Positions 1 to 8,797 of a stretch of DNA of 64,000 bases are shown here, piece by piece; within the stretch, counting starts at the first letter, position 1; the number at the start of each line of letters is the position of its first letter. The notes beneath the pieces are model-generated. The model was given only the letters and a program-made list of their open reading frames with translations. It was not told where the DNA came from and did no database searches. The translations under genes and the position numbers were made by a program. Source of the DNA: Gracilariopsis chorda (lineage: Eukaryota; Rhodophyta; Florideophyceae; Gracilariales; Gracilariaceae); the NCBI GenBank assembly GCA_003194525.1, contig NBIV01000043.1, positions 310,001-374,000 on the forward strand. Direction: 5' to 3'.

Positions 1-902
1 AACTGTAACTGCAAAGGTGCGAAGGTACAAAGGTACTGAAAACATGGTGAATCCGGGGCGTGAAAACAGTGAATCAAATGAAAGAACGAGATTTATTCAA
101 CAAATCGTGAGCAGTCTGAGATCTGAAATTCCCTGACCTCCAGAAGGTACAGTACTCGTCTGTCCACTTTCTTTCCGTTTAGCTCTGAGAGAGCTGGCGA
201 TCCCCTGGGAACGCGGAAACGGATGAACCGCGCGTTGTAAGGTATGAAGTCGATGCTAAGGTTCATCGCTGTGGTGAGGAACATGACATGAATACATCGT
301 CCTATCTAAGGATAAGAGTTTGCTTCACACGGCAGAGCTGCTGAGGTGAAATCCGATTCAAGGTCTCGTGAGCGACGGGATAGCTTTCGGAATTTTTTGC
401 AGGTGTTCTTCATTTAGGTTATTCTCTGCAATTGACTCTTCTACGTTGCTGTTTGGAGATTGCGTCACTCGAAGACGTCTGTTGGCGCATGCATGTGCAC
501 TTTTCCCCGTTTCCTTTTCGCACAGCCTGGAATTATCTCAATGGCTACGTTGGACTGCTGTGCTGCGTAACCGCATCTTCACCTACAAATACAAATGAAT
601 AACGATGCTTCGGTTTACGACTCAAAGGCCCTTATTAGGGATGCTCACCTACCCTCCTTCCCAAATACCAAGACGACTGCAGTCCACTGCTGTCCGCTGC
701 TGGCCACCGAATATGCTTAGCGTGCTTCACTTGCAGTAGGTCCCACCATCTCTTCATTCTCCACAACCTGCGCTTCTACCAGTTCTATATCGGCGCCCAC
801 CCAGATGTTTCGCTCTTTCTCTTCCTGTGCGCCTAGTGCTCACGCATCCTCGGGCAGGAGGCACAAAAACTGCGGCGATGGCGTTTGAAACCACCGGTTG
901 GG
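1..902. other. Stretch without a supported gene
   Basis: Only short open frames with non-ATG starts or no recognisable motif are present on either strand. No RNA gene or repeat was seen. It may be intergenic or UTR sequence. Confidence 0.5.
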
Positions 903-1426
903 TTATGTGTCTGAGCCCTGAGGTCTACCGAAGCAGTCCTCGCATTTAGCAAGGAAGAGTTCCTTGTTAGAAACTTTGCATGCCTGAAGGATAGCCGTCG
1001 CTCTGGATGAGAGCGGCCAGTTTTGTTTTCTCTCTTCGAACATTGGCCTTGAAGCAGGAATAGTGTTTTCAATAACTCTTCTGTTTCCTGCGGTGCTGCT
1101 GGCGGCGGCAGCGAGCGTCGAAGCCGGCGTGGCACTTTGCATCGCAGCTGGCTTGACAGCGGGCGTTGGAATCGGCGTCGCAATGGGCTTCGCAGCAGGG
1201 TTTGCAGCGAGCGCTGCAGCGAGCATTTTGCTTGTTTTAGTAGGCCTTACTTTGATGTCATTCCTCGCATCAACCGGGAGCTCGCTTCTCATCGGAGCTT
1301 GGAAGAAAGGTGTACCACAGGACGCTCCAAGGGCACTGTTCACTGCAGCATCACTGCTGGTGGTGGCAGGGAGCGCCGTAGTTGGCGGTTTGCAACTTGC
1401 CTGGAGCGTCACGTCATTTCCCGATT
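903..1426 (-). other. Possible continuation of the 1427-1885 gene
   Basis: An open minus-strand frame of about 174 codons has no ATG and overlaps the end of the preceding frame by 7 bases in a different phase. It is Ala/Pro/Thr-rich in the middle, and its last 50 residues are mixed and contain four Cys. It could be a second exon or the distal part of a frameshifted gene. The opposite strand is also open here because of the alanine-codon repeats, so strand choice is uncertain. Confidence 0.2.
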
Positions 1427-1885
1427 TCAACAAGAATCCCTTCCAATTGGTACCGAACGTGCAGATGTACCAATGAAAGCCACTCTAACATTGCTCGCTG
1501 CTGCTGCAGCCGAACCCCAGCGTGTTCGTTCATCAAACGTTCGACTGCCACTCGTCACGCCTAGGACAGGTATCGCACCAGCACTGAAGGCGTAGTTGGC
1601 ATCTGGCTCCTGGAATGCCACGCCAGTACTCTCCTTACTACCATCCTTGTCACCATCCACCGCATTTTCGACTGCCACCTCAACAGGACCAACTGCGAGG
1701 ACGTCCCCGATTCGTATGTTTTCCGCGTCCACCCGACCTCCCGCAGCTGCTCTATTCCCCTCAGCTTCCTCCGCAGTCTTACCCTGCCCTTTTCCTTTCC
1801 GCCTCCGTAAGCACAGGAGAACACCTGCAGTTGCGCTCCCGATGATCGTAGCGACACAAAGAACGGACAGAACCTTCTTCACCAT
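1427..1885 (-). CDS. Hypothetical small membrane-anchored protein
   Basis: A 152-residue frame starts with a true ATG at 1885. Residues 5-26 are strongly hydrophobic and are followed by a basic patch (LRRRKGKGQGK), as in a signal anchor with the positive side in the cytosol. The rest is Ala/Gly/Asp-rich and low in complexity. No family was recognised. The frame stops at 1427, exactly where another minus-strand frame (903-1433, no ATG) takes over. The gene may therefore be longer, continued through a frameshift or a small intron. Composition bias makes the coding call weak. Confidence 0.35.
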   Translation of the reverse strand: MVKKVLSVLCVATIIGSATAGVLLCLRRRKGKGQGKTAEEAEGNRAAAGGRVDAENIRIGDVLAVGPVEVAVENAVDGDKDGSKESTGVAFQEPDANYAFSAGAIPVLGVTSGSRTFDERTRWGSAAAAASNVRVAFIGTSARSVPIGRDSC

Positions 1886-2924
1886 TGTACGTGTGTATAT
1901 GTATCGATGGTTGCTTGTTGATTTAGGCTTTCCTCATGCAGGGTTGGTGAGTTCGTTTATATAGTTGTGAGAGTTACCGGCAGTCGCAAAAGGACCTGGA
2001 AGAAGCACCCTGCGTCGCAACTGAAAATTATACTGCACGAGGGCGCCGTGCTGATTCTCGGCACAGATGATTCAACTCTTGAAGCTGCGACAGGACTTGG
2101 AAGTAAACGGTACCACCACCCTGCGTCGCAGTCAAGAATTATACCGCACGCGGGCGCGCCGTGTCAGTCCAGCCTCACGCCGTGTTCTTCATTGCCGAGA
2201 TATGCATGGAATGTGAACTGTGGTAGGGTTTACCATACATTGGATAGACCACTGGACGAACGATTGGACGAGCCATCACTTGCGGAGAACAAGCAGGTGT
2301 CGCAAACTCGTCGTGATAACGGATGTCGGTGAAGAACGTCATTCAAGAGAAGCCATAGAATTTGTGTTCCCTCTCAAACCAGCAATGGATCAGTGACAGT
2401 GGTTACTCTTCGCTCACCTCACCTACCTAGACCTACACCTGAAAAGCAGAGAGAAACTGAGTCGTTACAATATAGTTTGCATGTCGGAGTCGGAACGAGA
2501 GCTTGTGTGCTGCAGAACACAGCAAAATTGGGTAATGTAGCCGATGTGAACAGTGCTTCCACCGTCTTGTAGCAGTCACCTCGGTCATACACCTCCGCAG
2601 GGGTTGCACATGTTTCTGCAGCGACATTGGCCGAAAAAGAGTGTGGCCTTCTGAGCAAGAAAGATGGCCTATTGGCTTTTCTGAATTAGGATAGGAGCCG
2701 GCATATGCGCATGAAAGAAGTGGAGGAAGCAGGCTCCTTGTCTTGCAGCAGGCAGAACTGCACTCATGTCTGGTGTTTCTAAGGAAGAGACTTCATCGAG
2801 GAACAGAAAGTTGTGAATTAGATCATTGATGCAATACGCCACCAGAGCAATGCGCCAGTGGCGCACTGCATCCAGAGGCTGAGAGACTGGTGGTGGTTAA
2901 AGGTGCAAGAAAATTCGTCGCATT
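1886..2924. other. Stretch without a supported gene
   Basis: Two minus-strand frames (2419-2658 and 2669-2866) are 65-79 codons long and lack known motifs. An imperfect direct repeat (2007-2163) is the only structure seen. Confidence 0.45.
2007..2163. repeat. Imperfect direct repeat, about 44 bp twice
   Basis: Copy 1 (2007-2050) and copy 2 (2118-2163) both read ACCCTGCGTCGCA, then a variable A-rich link, ATTATAC.GCACG and GGGCGC.CGTG. They are separated by about 67 bp. This may be a small duplication or a pair of binding sites. Confidence 0.6.
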
Positions 2925-2961
2925 GTGTCATACCGTTGGTGTGATACCAACGGTATGACAC
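2925..2961. repeat. Perfect 16-bp inverted repeat with 5-nt loop
   Basis: Left arm 2925-2940 (GTGTCATACCGTTGGT) is the exact reverse complement of right arm 2946-2961, around the loop GTGAT. It lies just past the stop of the small minus-strand frame at 2971-3315. In RNA it would form a very stable hairpin. Confidence 0.85.
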
Positions 2962-2970
2962 CCTCGCCAG

Positions 2971-3315
2971 TCAGACTTCAGCGCACAAGCCTCTCCTCCG
3001 CCTCCATCTGAGACCTGGATGCACTTTCAGTACCCGCGCCACCCTCCCTTGGCACCAGCCGCGAGATAGGCAACTCCGGCTGTGCAGTGTTTGCAGTGGC
3101 GAACACCGCGGAACACAGAGCTTCTGTCCAGTTCCAGCGGCGGCCCTCTCTCCTAAACAATAAAGATCTTCCTCGCATCCCACGTGATCGTTGATGAACA
3201 AACTGTGCCGGTAGGTGTACCTTAAATCCCGACACGTAGTGGTTGCCTCACCTTCAAGACAAACCCTTCTTACAAACAATAAACCGCAACAAAATGAAAA
3301 AGGGAGACCTGACAT
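2971..3315 (-). CDS. Hypothetical Cys-rich 114-residue frame
   Basis: An ATG-started frame has a hydrophobic Cys-containing N-terminus (SFCCGLLFV) and about a dozen Cys overall, and ends in a basic RWRRRRG stretch. No family was recognised. It could be a small secreted protein or a chance frame. The inverted repeat just beyond its stop is the only contextual support. Confidence 0.2.
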   Translation of the reverse strand: MSGLPFSFCCGLLFVRRVCLEGEATTTCRDLRYTYRHSLFINDHVGCEEDLYCLGERAAAGTGQKLCVPRCSPLQTLHSRSCLSRGWCQGRVARVLKVHPGLRWRRRRGLCAEV

Positions 3316-4353
3316 TCTTCACCGAAACACGCACCCAGAAGTATCTACCAAGGGTAGGAGTCAAAGTTTATCAAACCGGAACATTTCAACGGTACAACTT
3401 TTGAAAATCCTAAAAAGACTGGTGAGATTCAATAACAAGCTCAATTAACACCCATGTCAGAGAAGCCCCCATCCACCGCAGAACGAAGAAACCAAAAAGC
3501 GTTGCCCCCCTTCCGTCCTCAACTTGCTGCATCCAAACAACAAAAAGACTAGAGCAAGCTTCCTTACTTACAATCTCTCCAACGATGCAGTCAATATCAT
3601 TGCCCAACACAAGCATCTCTTCGCTCTAAACGCCATTTAGCATCTGCGGTCGAGCAACCAAGACCATGCGGCAGCCACAAAAGTTGTGTATTTCATTCCT
3701 AACAGCAGCCCGTCCCACAAAACTTCACATCCAGATCCATGGCCCCCGTCCATCACAGTTCGTTGTGCGTTCTTGACAGCAACCAAATGCAATGCATAGG
3801 TGTTACGAAAAGAGGAAAGAAGCTCTCTACAGACTTGCGATGTCTTGTAAATTATTATTCTCTGGCGTCCCATATGTAGCCACAGCTTGCTCCGTCTGAA
3901 CAATGTCTATGTTGCTCTGAAGCTCTAGAGCTGGGCGTAACAGTGAAGTAGCGAGATATCTAGTTTAGCGCCACTTGCAACTTCATGGTCTTATGTGCTT
4001 TCCAAGGGAGAAGTTCTTCCGTTAATCCTATGCGCACTAGGGAATGAAAGAAAGCAGGATGTCGAAGCCAAGCAACAACGTCAACACTCTGGAGTCTTTG
4101 GTGGATGACCAAGGGTTAAGAGTTCGATAGACAGGGTAAATTACGAAGGTACTGCTAACCCTTAACCCTTTTTAGGCTCCGGCCCTTCCGCAACAAGTGG
4201 TATACAGGTATAGTCTACAGTGTCATACTGGGTAGATTGCTACCACCGGTACAGTATTTACAAGCGGTCTTGCACGTGTTATAAAGGTTTGAAGTTCCTT
4301 CTTGTTGTTTCCGACAGCAAAACCGCTGCTCATAGCTATTGGAGTAAACAGTG

Positions 4354-4354
<1 letters not shown>
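3316..4354. other. AT-richer intergenic stretch
   Basis: No supported gene. Short frames at 3410-3616 and 3637-3903 show no motifs. TAACCCTTAACCC-like sequence occurs at about 4157-4170, shortly before the hexamer array. Confidence 0.5.

Positions 4355-4390
<36 letters not shown>
4355..4390. repeat. (CCCTCA)n hexamer array, telomere-like
   Basis: Six exact CCCTCA units (TGAGGG on the other strand) are followed by a partial unit. A further CCTCACCCTCAC occurs at about 4435-4446, and TAACCCTTAACCC about 190 bp upstream. The array is short and internal, so it may be an interstitial telomere-like repeat or a simple microsatellite. Confidence 0.8.
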
Positions 4391-4391
<1 letters not shown>

Positions 4392-4729
4392 CAAGCAAGG
4401 GTAAAAAACCCTACCCTTCGTAGCCATGCAACAGCCTCACCCTCACGCTTCTGTGCGTGCTTCCATCTCACGCAAGCGCGATGCTCTCTGCGGTAAGCAT
4501 GATACCATGCAACGTGCCACAGGCTGACACTCGTTTCATTTTTCGTTTACCATTCGGCCGGCATGTGTACACACATTTAGGTTCGAAGGCATGTATTGTA
4601 CGTGTACTGGTGGAAGTGACAAGAGTGAGTACAAAACGTGGTGAGACGATAACGAAACGCAAAGCTGCTTGGACTTGAGGTTTGAACAATAGAGCAACGT
4701 AGTATACAAGTACATGAGATACACAGGTG

Positions 4730-6376
4730 TTAAGCAGTGCCCGCCAGTGACAACTCGAGCAGTTCGGCAAAGTCATCCATACGAACGTGAGGCATTTGCG
4801 ATTGAAACTCCCTCACAGCCGAGATAGCATTGTCATCGCAACGCTGTTGGTTGGTGATGTAAGCGGCGTACTGAAACTGAACGCTTTGCAACTGTCGACA
4901 AGAGAGTCTCAACGCGCGAAGAAGTGAGGGAAGTGTGGCCAGCGGTGACGGACCGGATGCAAGCGCTTCTGTGACAATGACATGTTGCAGCGCCGGCAAC
5001 TGCGAGAAGAGCGAGAATAAGAGGGGTGACGGGAAGCGTAGCACGTCCGCAGATACTTGGAGGGTAGATACGCGACTGGAGTAGGCCAGAGCAGCGGAGA
5101 GTAGCTGAAGCACGTGACAGGAGTGCGAGGACTGTGTGATGGGCAGTCGTAGATGCAAGGTACGCAACGAGGCGCCGGCGTGTTGACAGAGCTGACGTAC
5201 AAATGCGAGGTCGGGGGTGGGGGTGCGAGCTGTGGAGATGAGACGATCTAGGGGGGTGGTGCACGGGCAGACACTTAGGGCGGATAGGGCGCTAAAGTAT
5301 AGGTTGGGCAACTTTAGCAGACTTGACATGGAGGTTATGCAGACAGCAAGCAATTGCGGATACGGGTGTGGATTGGCGGCGGTGCACGGAGGGTGGGTGA
5401 GATATGTGTCTGGTAGGTACAAGTTGATGCGGGAAGAGTTGGAAAGACAAAAGTGGAAACGAGAGAGGGAGTGAAGAGGGTCGAGATGATGATGCCCTAG
5501 GGTTAGCGAAACGAGAGGGGTCTTGGTGTGGGGCGAATTCTTCGCCGAGTGGAGGGCGTGTACCGCGGTGGCGAAGTAGTCGGCGTCGGGGTTTATGGAA
5601 CAGGAGTCGGCAACGAGCGCATCGAGGGGGGAGGTATCGATCGGGGTAAACAGTGACAGGTGGGCGAGGGCGGGGAGCGCATGGCGCAGACAGGATTCCA
5701 GGGCGTGCAAGAAGGTGGTGGAAAAGGAGGACGTATCGGACGGGATGTGCGCGAAGGAAAGGGCGAGATGGGTGAGCTGCACATGGCGCGGCAACACGGC
5801 GAGTAACTGCGGTTGCAAAGCGGGGTCAATATCTAGCAAGGCGAGGGAGGACGGACGGAAACCGGGCAACGACAAGGTGGAAAGCTTTGGCGAACAGCGA
5901 AGCGAGTAGATGCACAGGTGTGACAGACGCGGAAGCAAGGCATGCAACAAGTCGAGCTGGGTGATGCGGGGCGTTTTGCGGACGTGATCGTGGGAGTCGA
6001 CGAAGGAAAGCGAGGTGAGTGCGGGGCAGTACTGCCGGGCGACGGCGAGGACTTGCCAGTGGGCGTCGGGCATGGAGCTGTCGTAGAGCGGGAGTCGGAG
6101 CGCGCGAAGACGAGTGGCGGCGGCTCGCGCCGCGGCGCAGAGCCGGGCGGGGTCGCGCGTGTGGAAGGTGGAGGTGGATCGCGGGATGGGGATGAGACGA
6201 TGGTGCAGTCCGACGGCGTCAAGCTCCTCACGGGCGGTGAGGCGGAAGAGGGCGAGAAGGCGGCGGGAGCATTGCGCGAGCGCAAACGCGTCTGCGACGG
6301 GCAACAAGCGGAGAACGCGCGTGAGCAGCGAGTCAGGCAGGTGACAGAGGCGGGCGTCGGCGCAGCGCCAGCCCAT
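4730..6376 (-). CDS. F-box protein with Leu-rich C-terminal region
   Basis: This gene encodes a 548-residue protein. The ATG at 6376 was chosen because it precedes the F-box; the open frame upstream is Pro/Ser-rich, lacks an ATG and crosses a poly-G run. Residues about 11-45 fit an F-box (CHLPDSLLTRVLRLLPVAD, then a Cys-Ser-Arg-Arg-Leu turn). F-box proteins bind Skp1 and recruit substrates to SCF ubiquitin ligases. The remaining 500 residues have irregular Leu-rich segments (for example LTSLSFVD, LTHLALSF, LQHVIVTEA) suggestive of degenerate LRRs, which is the usual substrate-binding part. The substrate cannot be inferred. The gene is divergent from the BCNT gene, sharing about 520 bp of upstream DNA. 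Confidence 0.75.
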   Translation of the reverse strand: MGWRCADARLCHLPDSLLTRVLRLLPVADAFALAQCSRRLLALFRLTAREELDAVGLHHRLIPIPRSTSTFHTRDPARLCAAARAAATRLRALRLPLYDSSMPDAHWQVLAVARQYCPALTSLSFVDSHDHVRKTPRITQLDLLHALLPRLSHLCIYSLRCSPKLSTLSLPGFRPSSLALLDIDPALQPQLLAVLPRHVQLTHLALSFAHIPSDTSSFSTTFLHALESCLRHALPALAHLSLFTPIDTSPLDALVADSCSINPDADYFATAVHALHSAKNSPHTKTPLVSLTLGHHHLDPLHSLSRFHFCLSNSSRINLYLPDTYLTHPPCTAANPHPYPQLLAVCITSMSSLLKLPNLYFSALSALSVCPCTTPLDRLISTARTPTPDLAFVRQLCQHAGASLRTLHLRLPITQSSHSCHVLQLLSAALAYSSRVSTLQVSADVLRFPSPLLFSLFSQLPALQHVIVTEALASGPSPLATLPSLLRALRLSCRQLQSVQFQYAAYITNQQRCDDNAISAVREFQSQMPHVRMDDFAELLELSLAGTA

Positions 6377-6681
6377 TGCAGCGCGTCGTCGCTGCGGAGG
6401 GGGTGTGTGTTGTGTTGTTTTTTGGGGGGGGGGGGGGGGGGGCACGGAGGAGGAGGAGGAAGAGGACGAGGGGGAGGGCGAGGGGGAGGGAGGGGAAAGA
6501 CGCGGGCGCACGCGTCGCAGGCGGCTTTCGGGCGAGCGCGTTGTTATCAACGCGCGGCGCGCTGCTGCCGTCGCGTCGGCGGCGCGTTTGAGCGTTTTTC
6601 GTCACGGCGCGTTTCGGCGACACGTGGGTGTCGCGTCGCTGCGTCGCCCCCTCGCTGTGCGCGCGCGCGCGCGTGCGCCTG

Positions 6682-6714
6682 TTTTAGATCCCGGACACTA
6701 TTTTAGATCCCGGA
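6682..6714. repeat. Direct repeat TTTTAGATCCCGGA, two copies
   Basis: Identical 14-mers at 6682-6695 and 6701-6714 have a 19-bp period and lie inside the divergent promoter interval. They may be a duplicated factor-binding site. Confidence 0.75.
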
Positions 6715-6764
6715 ATCCTCCGGTGCGCGCCGCCGCCGCCTGTGTGGAGCAGCACCGCCCAGCG

Positions 6765-6804
6765 CAGCGCCCCCTGTCTGTTCACAGCGCCCCCTGTCTG
6801 TTCA
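6765..6804. repeat. Perfect 20-bp tandem duplication
   Basis: The 20-mer beginning CAGCGCCCCCTGTC and ending TGTTCA occurs at 6765-6784 and again at 6785-6804 without a mismatch, about 100 bp before the BCNT start codon. Confidence 0.85.
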
Positions 6805-6896
6805 CTGTCCCCCCCCCCCCCCCCCCCGCCGCCCCCGCACACAAACCGCCCGCCCGTCGCCGAAGATACAGCCGCTCCACCTGCCGCGTGCCCAGC

Positions 6897-7015
6897 ATGG
6901 ACTTGTTGGCAAAGCACTTCTCCTCCGACGAAGAGGACGACGACTATGTTCCCCCCCCGGAGCCCGACCGCTCCGTACTCCGCATTCGCAAGAACCGCCC
7001 CGGCGGCATCCAGCT

Positions 7016-7063
<48 letters not shown>

Positions 7064-8211
7064 TGAACACGACGACGACGAATACCAACTTGACCGCCAA
7101 GCCCTAGCCGCTTCCGCCTCTTCCGCAGCTGCAGGCCCCAGTTCCGCTTCCGCCGCCCCGCCTGCAGCCTCGTCAGCTGGCGCCGCCTCGAGCTCCTCCG
7201 CCCCACCCGCCGCAAGCTCCGCCGCCGCCTCTTCCGCGCGCCCCAGTGCCCTCCCCGCCGCCCCGCCGCCAGCTCACTCGCCCCCTTCTGCACGCCCCGC
7301 GCACGCCAACGATGCACCCCCAATGCATTCTGCGAGGACTGCGGGTGTGGTCACCGCGCGTTCAGCTCCGGCCGAGCCCGCCGCTGCTGAACCGCAACCT
7401 GCCAAACCCGCCGACGGAAACGGAGCGCCGCCTGAAATCCAAGCAAACGCCAAACCAGACAAGCACACCGAAAACGCCCCGCCTGCGCCAACGGAACCGC
7501 ACGTCAACATACTCAAACGCCCCAACCAGACACACAATGCTGTGACACCCACCGCCGAGTCCGAGAACAACGCCGCTGCGCCCGCCGCTCCCGAACACGC
7601 TACCGCTACCAACGATGAACCCGCGGTAAAGAAGGCACGCGTATCTGATGACAACAAGGTGCGTTAGACGCTTGTCTTTCCAAGCCACTGCTTTCTTAAA
7701 GAACTATTTTCTCTCTGTGTAACTGACTCCCCCCGTCCCCCTCCCCTGTGCTATTTCCTTGTAGACTATTGATGACATCTGGGCAGAGATGAACAAGACC
7801 ACTGCCCCAAACAAAGCCCCCACCGCTACCAACGCTGCAGCCCACTTCGGTTTGCAACACTGGCTAAGCAAGCCCTCCACTGCTCCGAAACCCACTTTCA
7901 AGATCCCAAGGTTGCAAGACCTAGAAAAGGACGCCGATCAACAGCAAACCACTCAGCGCCCTAAAGTTTCACAGGAGGCGCTTACTGGCTTGGACGCTGT
8001 CCTTAGCCTCGTTCGCGGCAAGAAGTCGGCCACCGTCTTGGACGGCACGCGCCAAAAGTGGACCGAGTTCAAGAAGGACGACCACGTCAGAGAAGAACTG
8101 GAAACCTACAAGAAGGGAAAGCACCGTTATACAGATCGCATGGCCTTCTTGGCGCGAACTGATGTCAGAGAATGGCAATATGAGCAAAGAGGGAAGCGGA
8201 GACGACGCTGA
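6897..8211 (+). CDS. BCNT/Swc5 (CFDP1) family protein, two exons
   Basis: Exon 1 (6897-7658, 254 codons) starts at the ATG of MDLLAKHFSSDEEDDDY. Exon 2 (7765-8211, 148 codons) follows a 106-bp intron, giving 402 residues. BCNT proteins are the Swc5/CFDP1 subunit of the SWR1/SRCAP remodeller, which exchanges H2A for H2A.Z. The N-terminus is acidic, with a 17-residue Asp run, as expected for the histone-binding part of the family. It is followed by an Ala/Pro-rich linker. The C-terminal 80 residues carry the BCNT-C signature: KWTEFKKDD, an EEL helix, YTDRMAFLARTDVREW and a basic end. DDIWAEMN just after the splice matches the family DDLW motif. The exon junction keeps the phase (AAG|ACT). Confidence is high for family and intron. 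Confidence 0.93.
7016..7063 (+). repeat. (GAC)n trinucleotide run coding poly-Asp
   Basis: About 16 GAC codons in a row encode the acidic tract of the BCNT protein, followed by EHDDDE. Uniform codon use suggests replication slippage; length is likely to vary between individuals. Confidence 0.9.
7659..7764 (+). other. Intron of the BCNT gene
   Basis: The 106-bp interval begins GTGCGT and ends CCTTGTAG after a pyrimidine-rich stretch. Reading through would stop at once (GTGCGTTAG), whereas removal joins two halves of a recognisable BCNT protein in phase. It is the only intron supported in the gene island. Confidence 0.9.
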
Positions 8212-8797
8212 CTTGCGGAAAGCCTCTGACAGCGAGCTGTAGTAGCCCTTGTTCCTGCTTCTCAGTCACAGAGGCGGTCAGCAAGTTTAGTCTTCAGCGT
8301 ACGAGTGAGCATTTTGCTCTCTACTCATGCTGCTCGTTCTCACCCGCGCATAGATAGCCTCTTCAATCGAGTCATCCCACTTTCTGTCTTCAACGATTTG
8401 AGCAGATCACCTACACTACCGATGCGCGTTGCAGTCGCAGGCATGGTCTTCTTCACAGACATCTCTTGCCCGAATGGCGTCGTACTTTACAAACCATCGC
8501 AAATCCTCACCCACTGTACGAGGCTACAGCCGTTTTCCGCCCAGGAAACGTTCACTTCATCAACGAAATTGGCGGATTCCGTATTCAACAGCTTGAAATG
8601 TTTATACGAGTTCTGGCAAACTGTGCGCGGACCCGCGACTTGTCTACTGAACTGCGAAACTGGTGGTAACGAATTTGTTCCGAACGGGGGAAAATCAGCC
8701 CTAGACGCCTCAGTCGAGACTGTTTCATCACCGCCGGTCGGCACTTTCCCGACGAGTGGTCTGGAAACCCCAAAAGTGATCAGTTGCTTTATTAAGA
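8212..8797. other. Intergenic region between convergent BCNT and RAD21 genes
   Basis: This region presumably holds both 3' UTRs. A plus-strand frame (8305-8967, GTG start) and a second one in another phase (8466-8669) are open, but they run into the RAD21 coding strand and no family was recognised. Confidence 0.5.

Larger units (their letters stand above)
6377..6896. promoter_or_regulatory. Shared upstream region of F-box and BCNT genes
   Basis: This is the 520-bp interval between two divergent start codons. It has a 19-base poly-G run (6424-6442), a 19-base poly-C run (6809-6827), an alternating GC tract near 6661-6674, and two tandem duplications described separately. No TATA box was recognised. 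It is presumably a bidirectional promoter; the homopolymers are likely to be length-variable. Confidence 0.5.

Noticed and set aside
1063..1476. Plus-strand hydrophobic 137-codon frame that looks like a membrane protein
   Set aside because: It starts with GTG and its hydrophobicity follows from GCA/GCG repeats that are Ala/Thr-rich on the other strand too. The ATG-started minus frame is the better candidate.
5942..6706. Gly/Arg-rich 254-codon plus-strand frame
   Set aside because: It is antisense to the F-box domain, runs through the poly-G tract and has no domain. It is a composition shadow.
6684..7100. Minus-strand frame with a long Val run
   Set aside because: It is the antisense reading of the GAC repeat of the BCNT gene (GTC codons).
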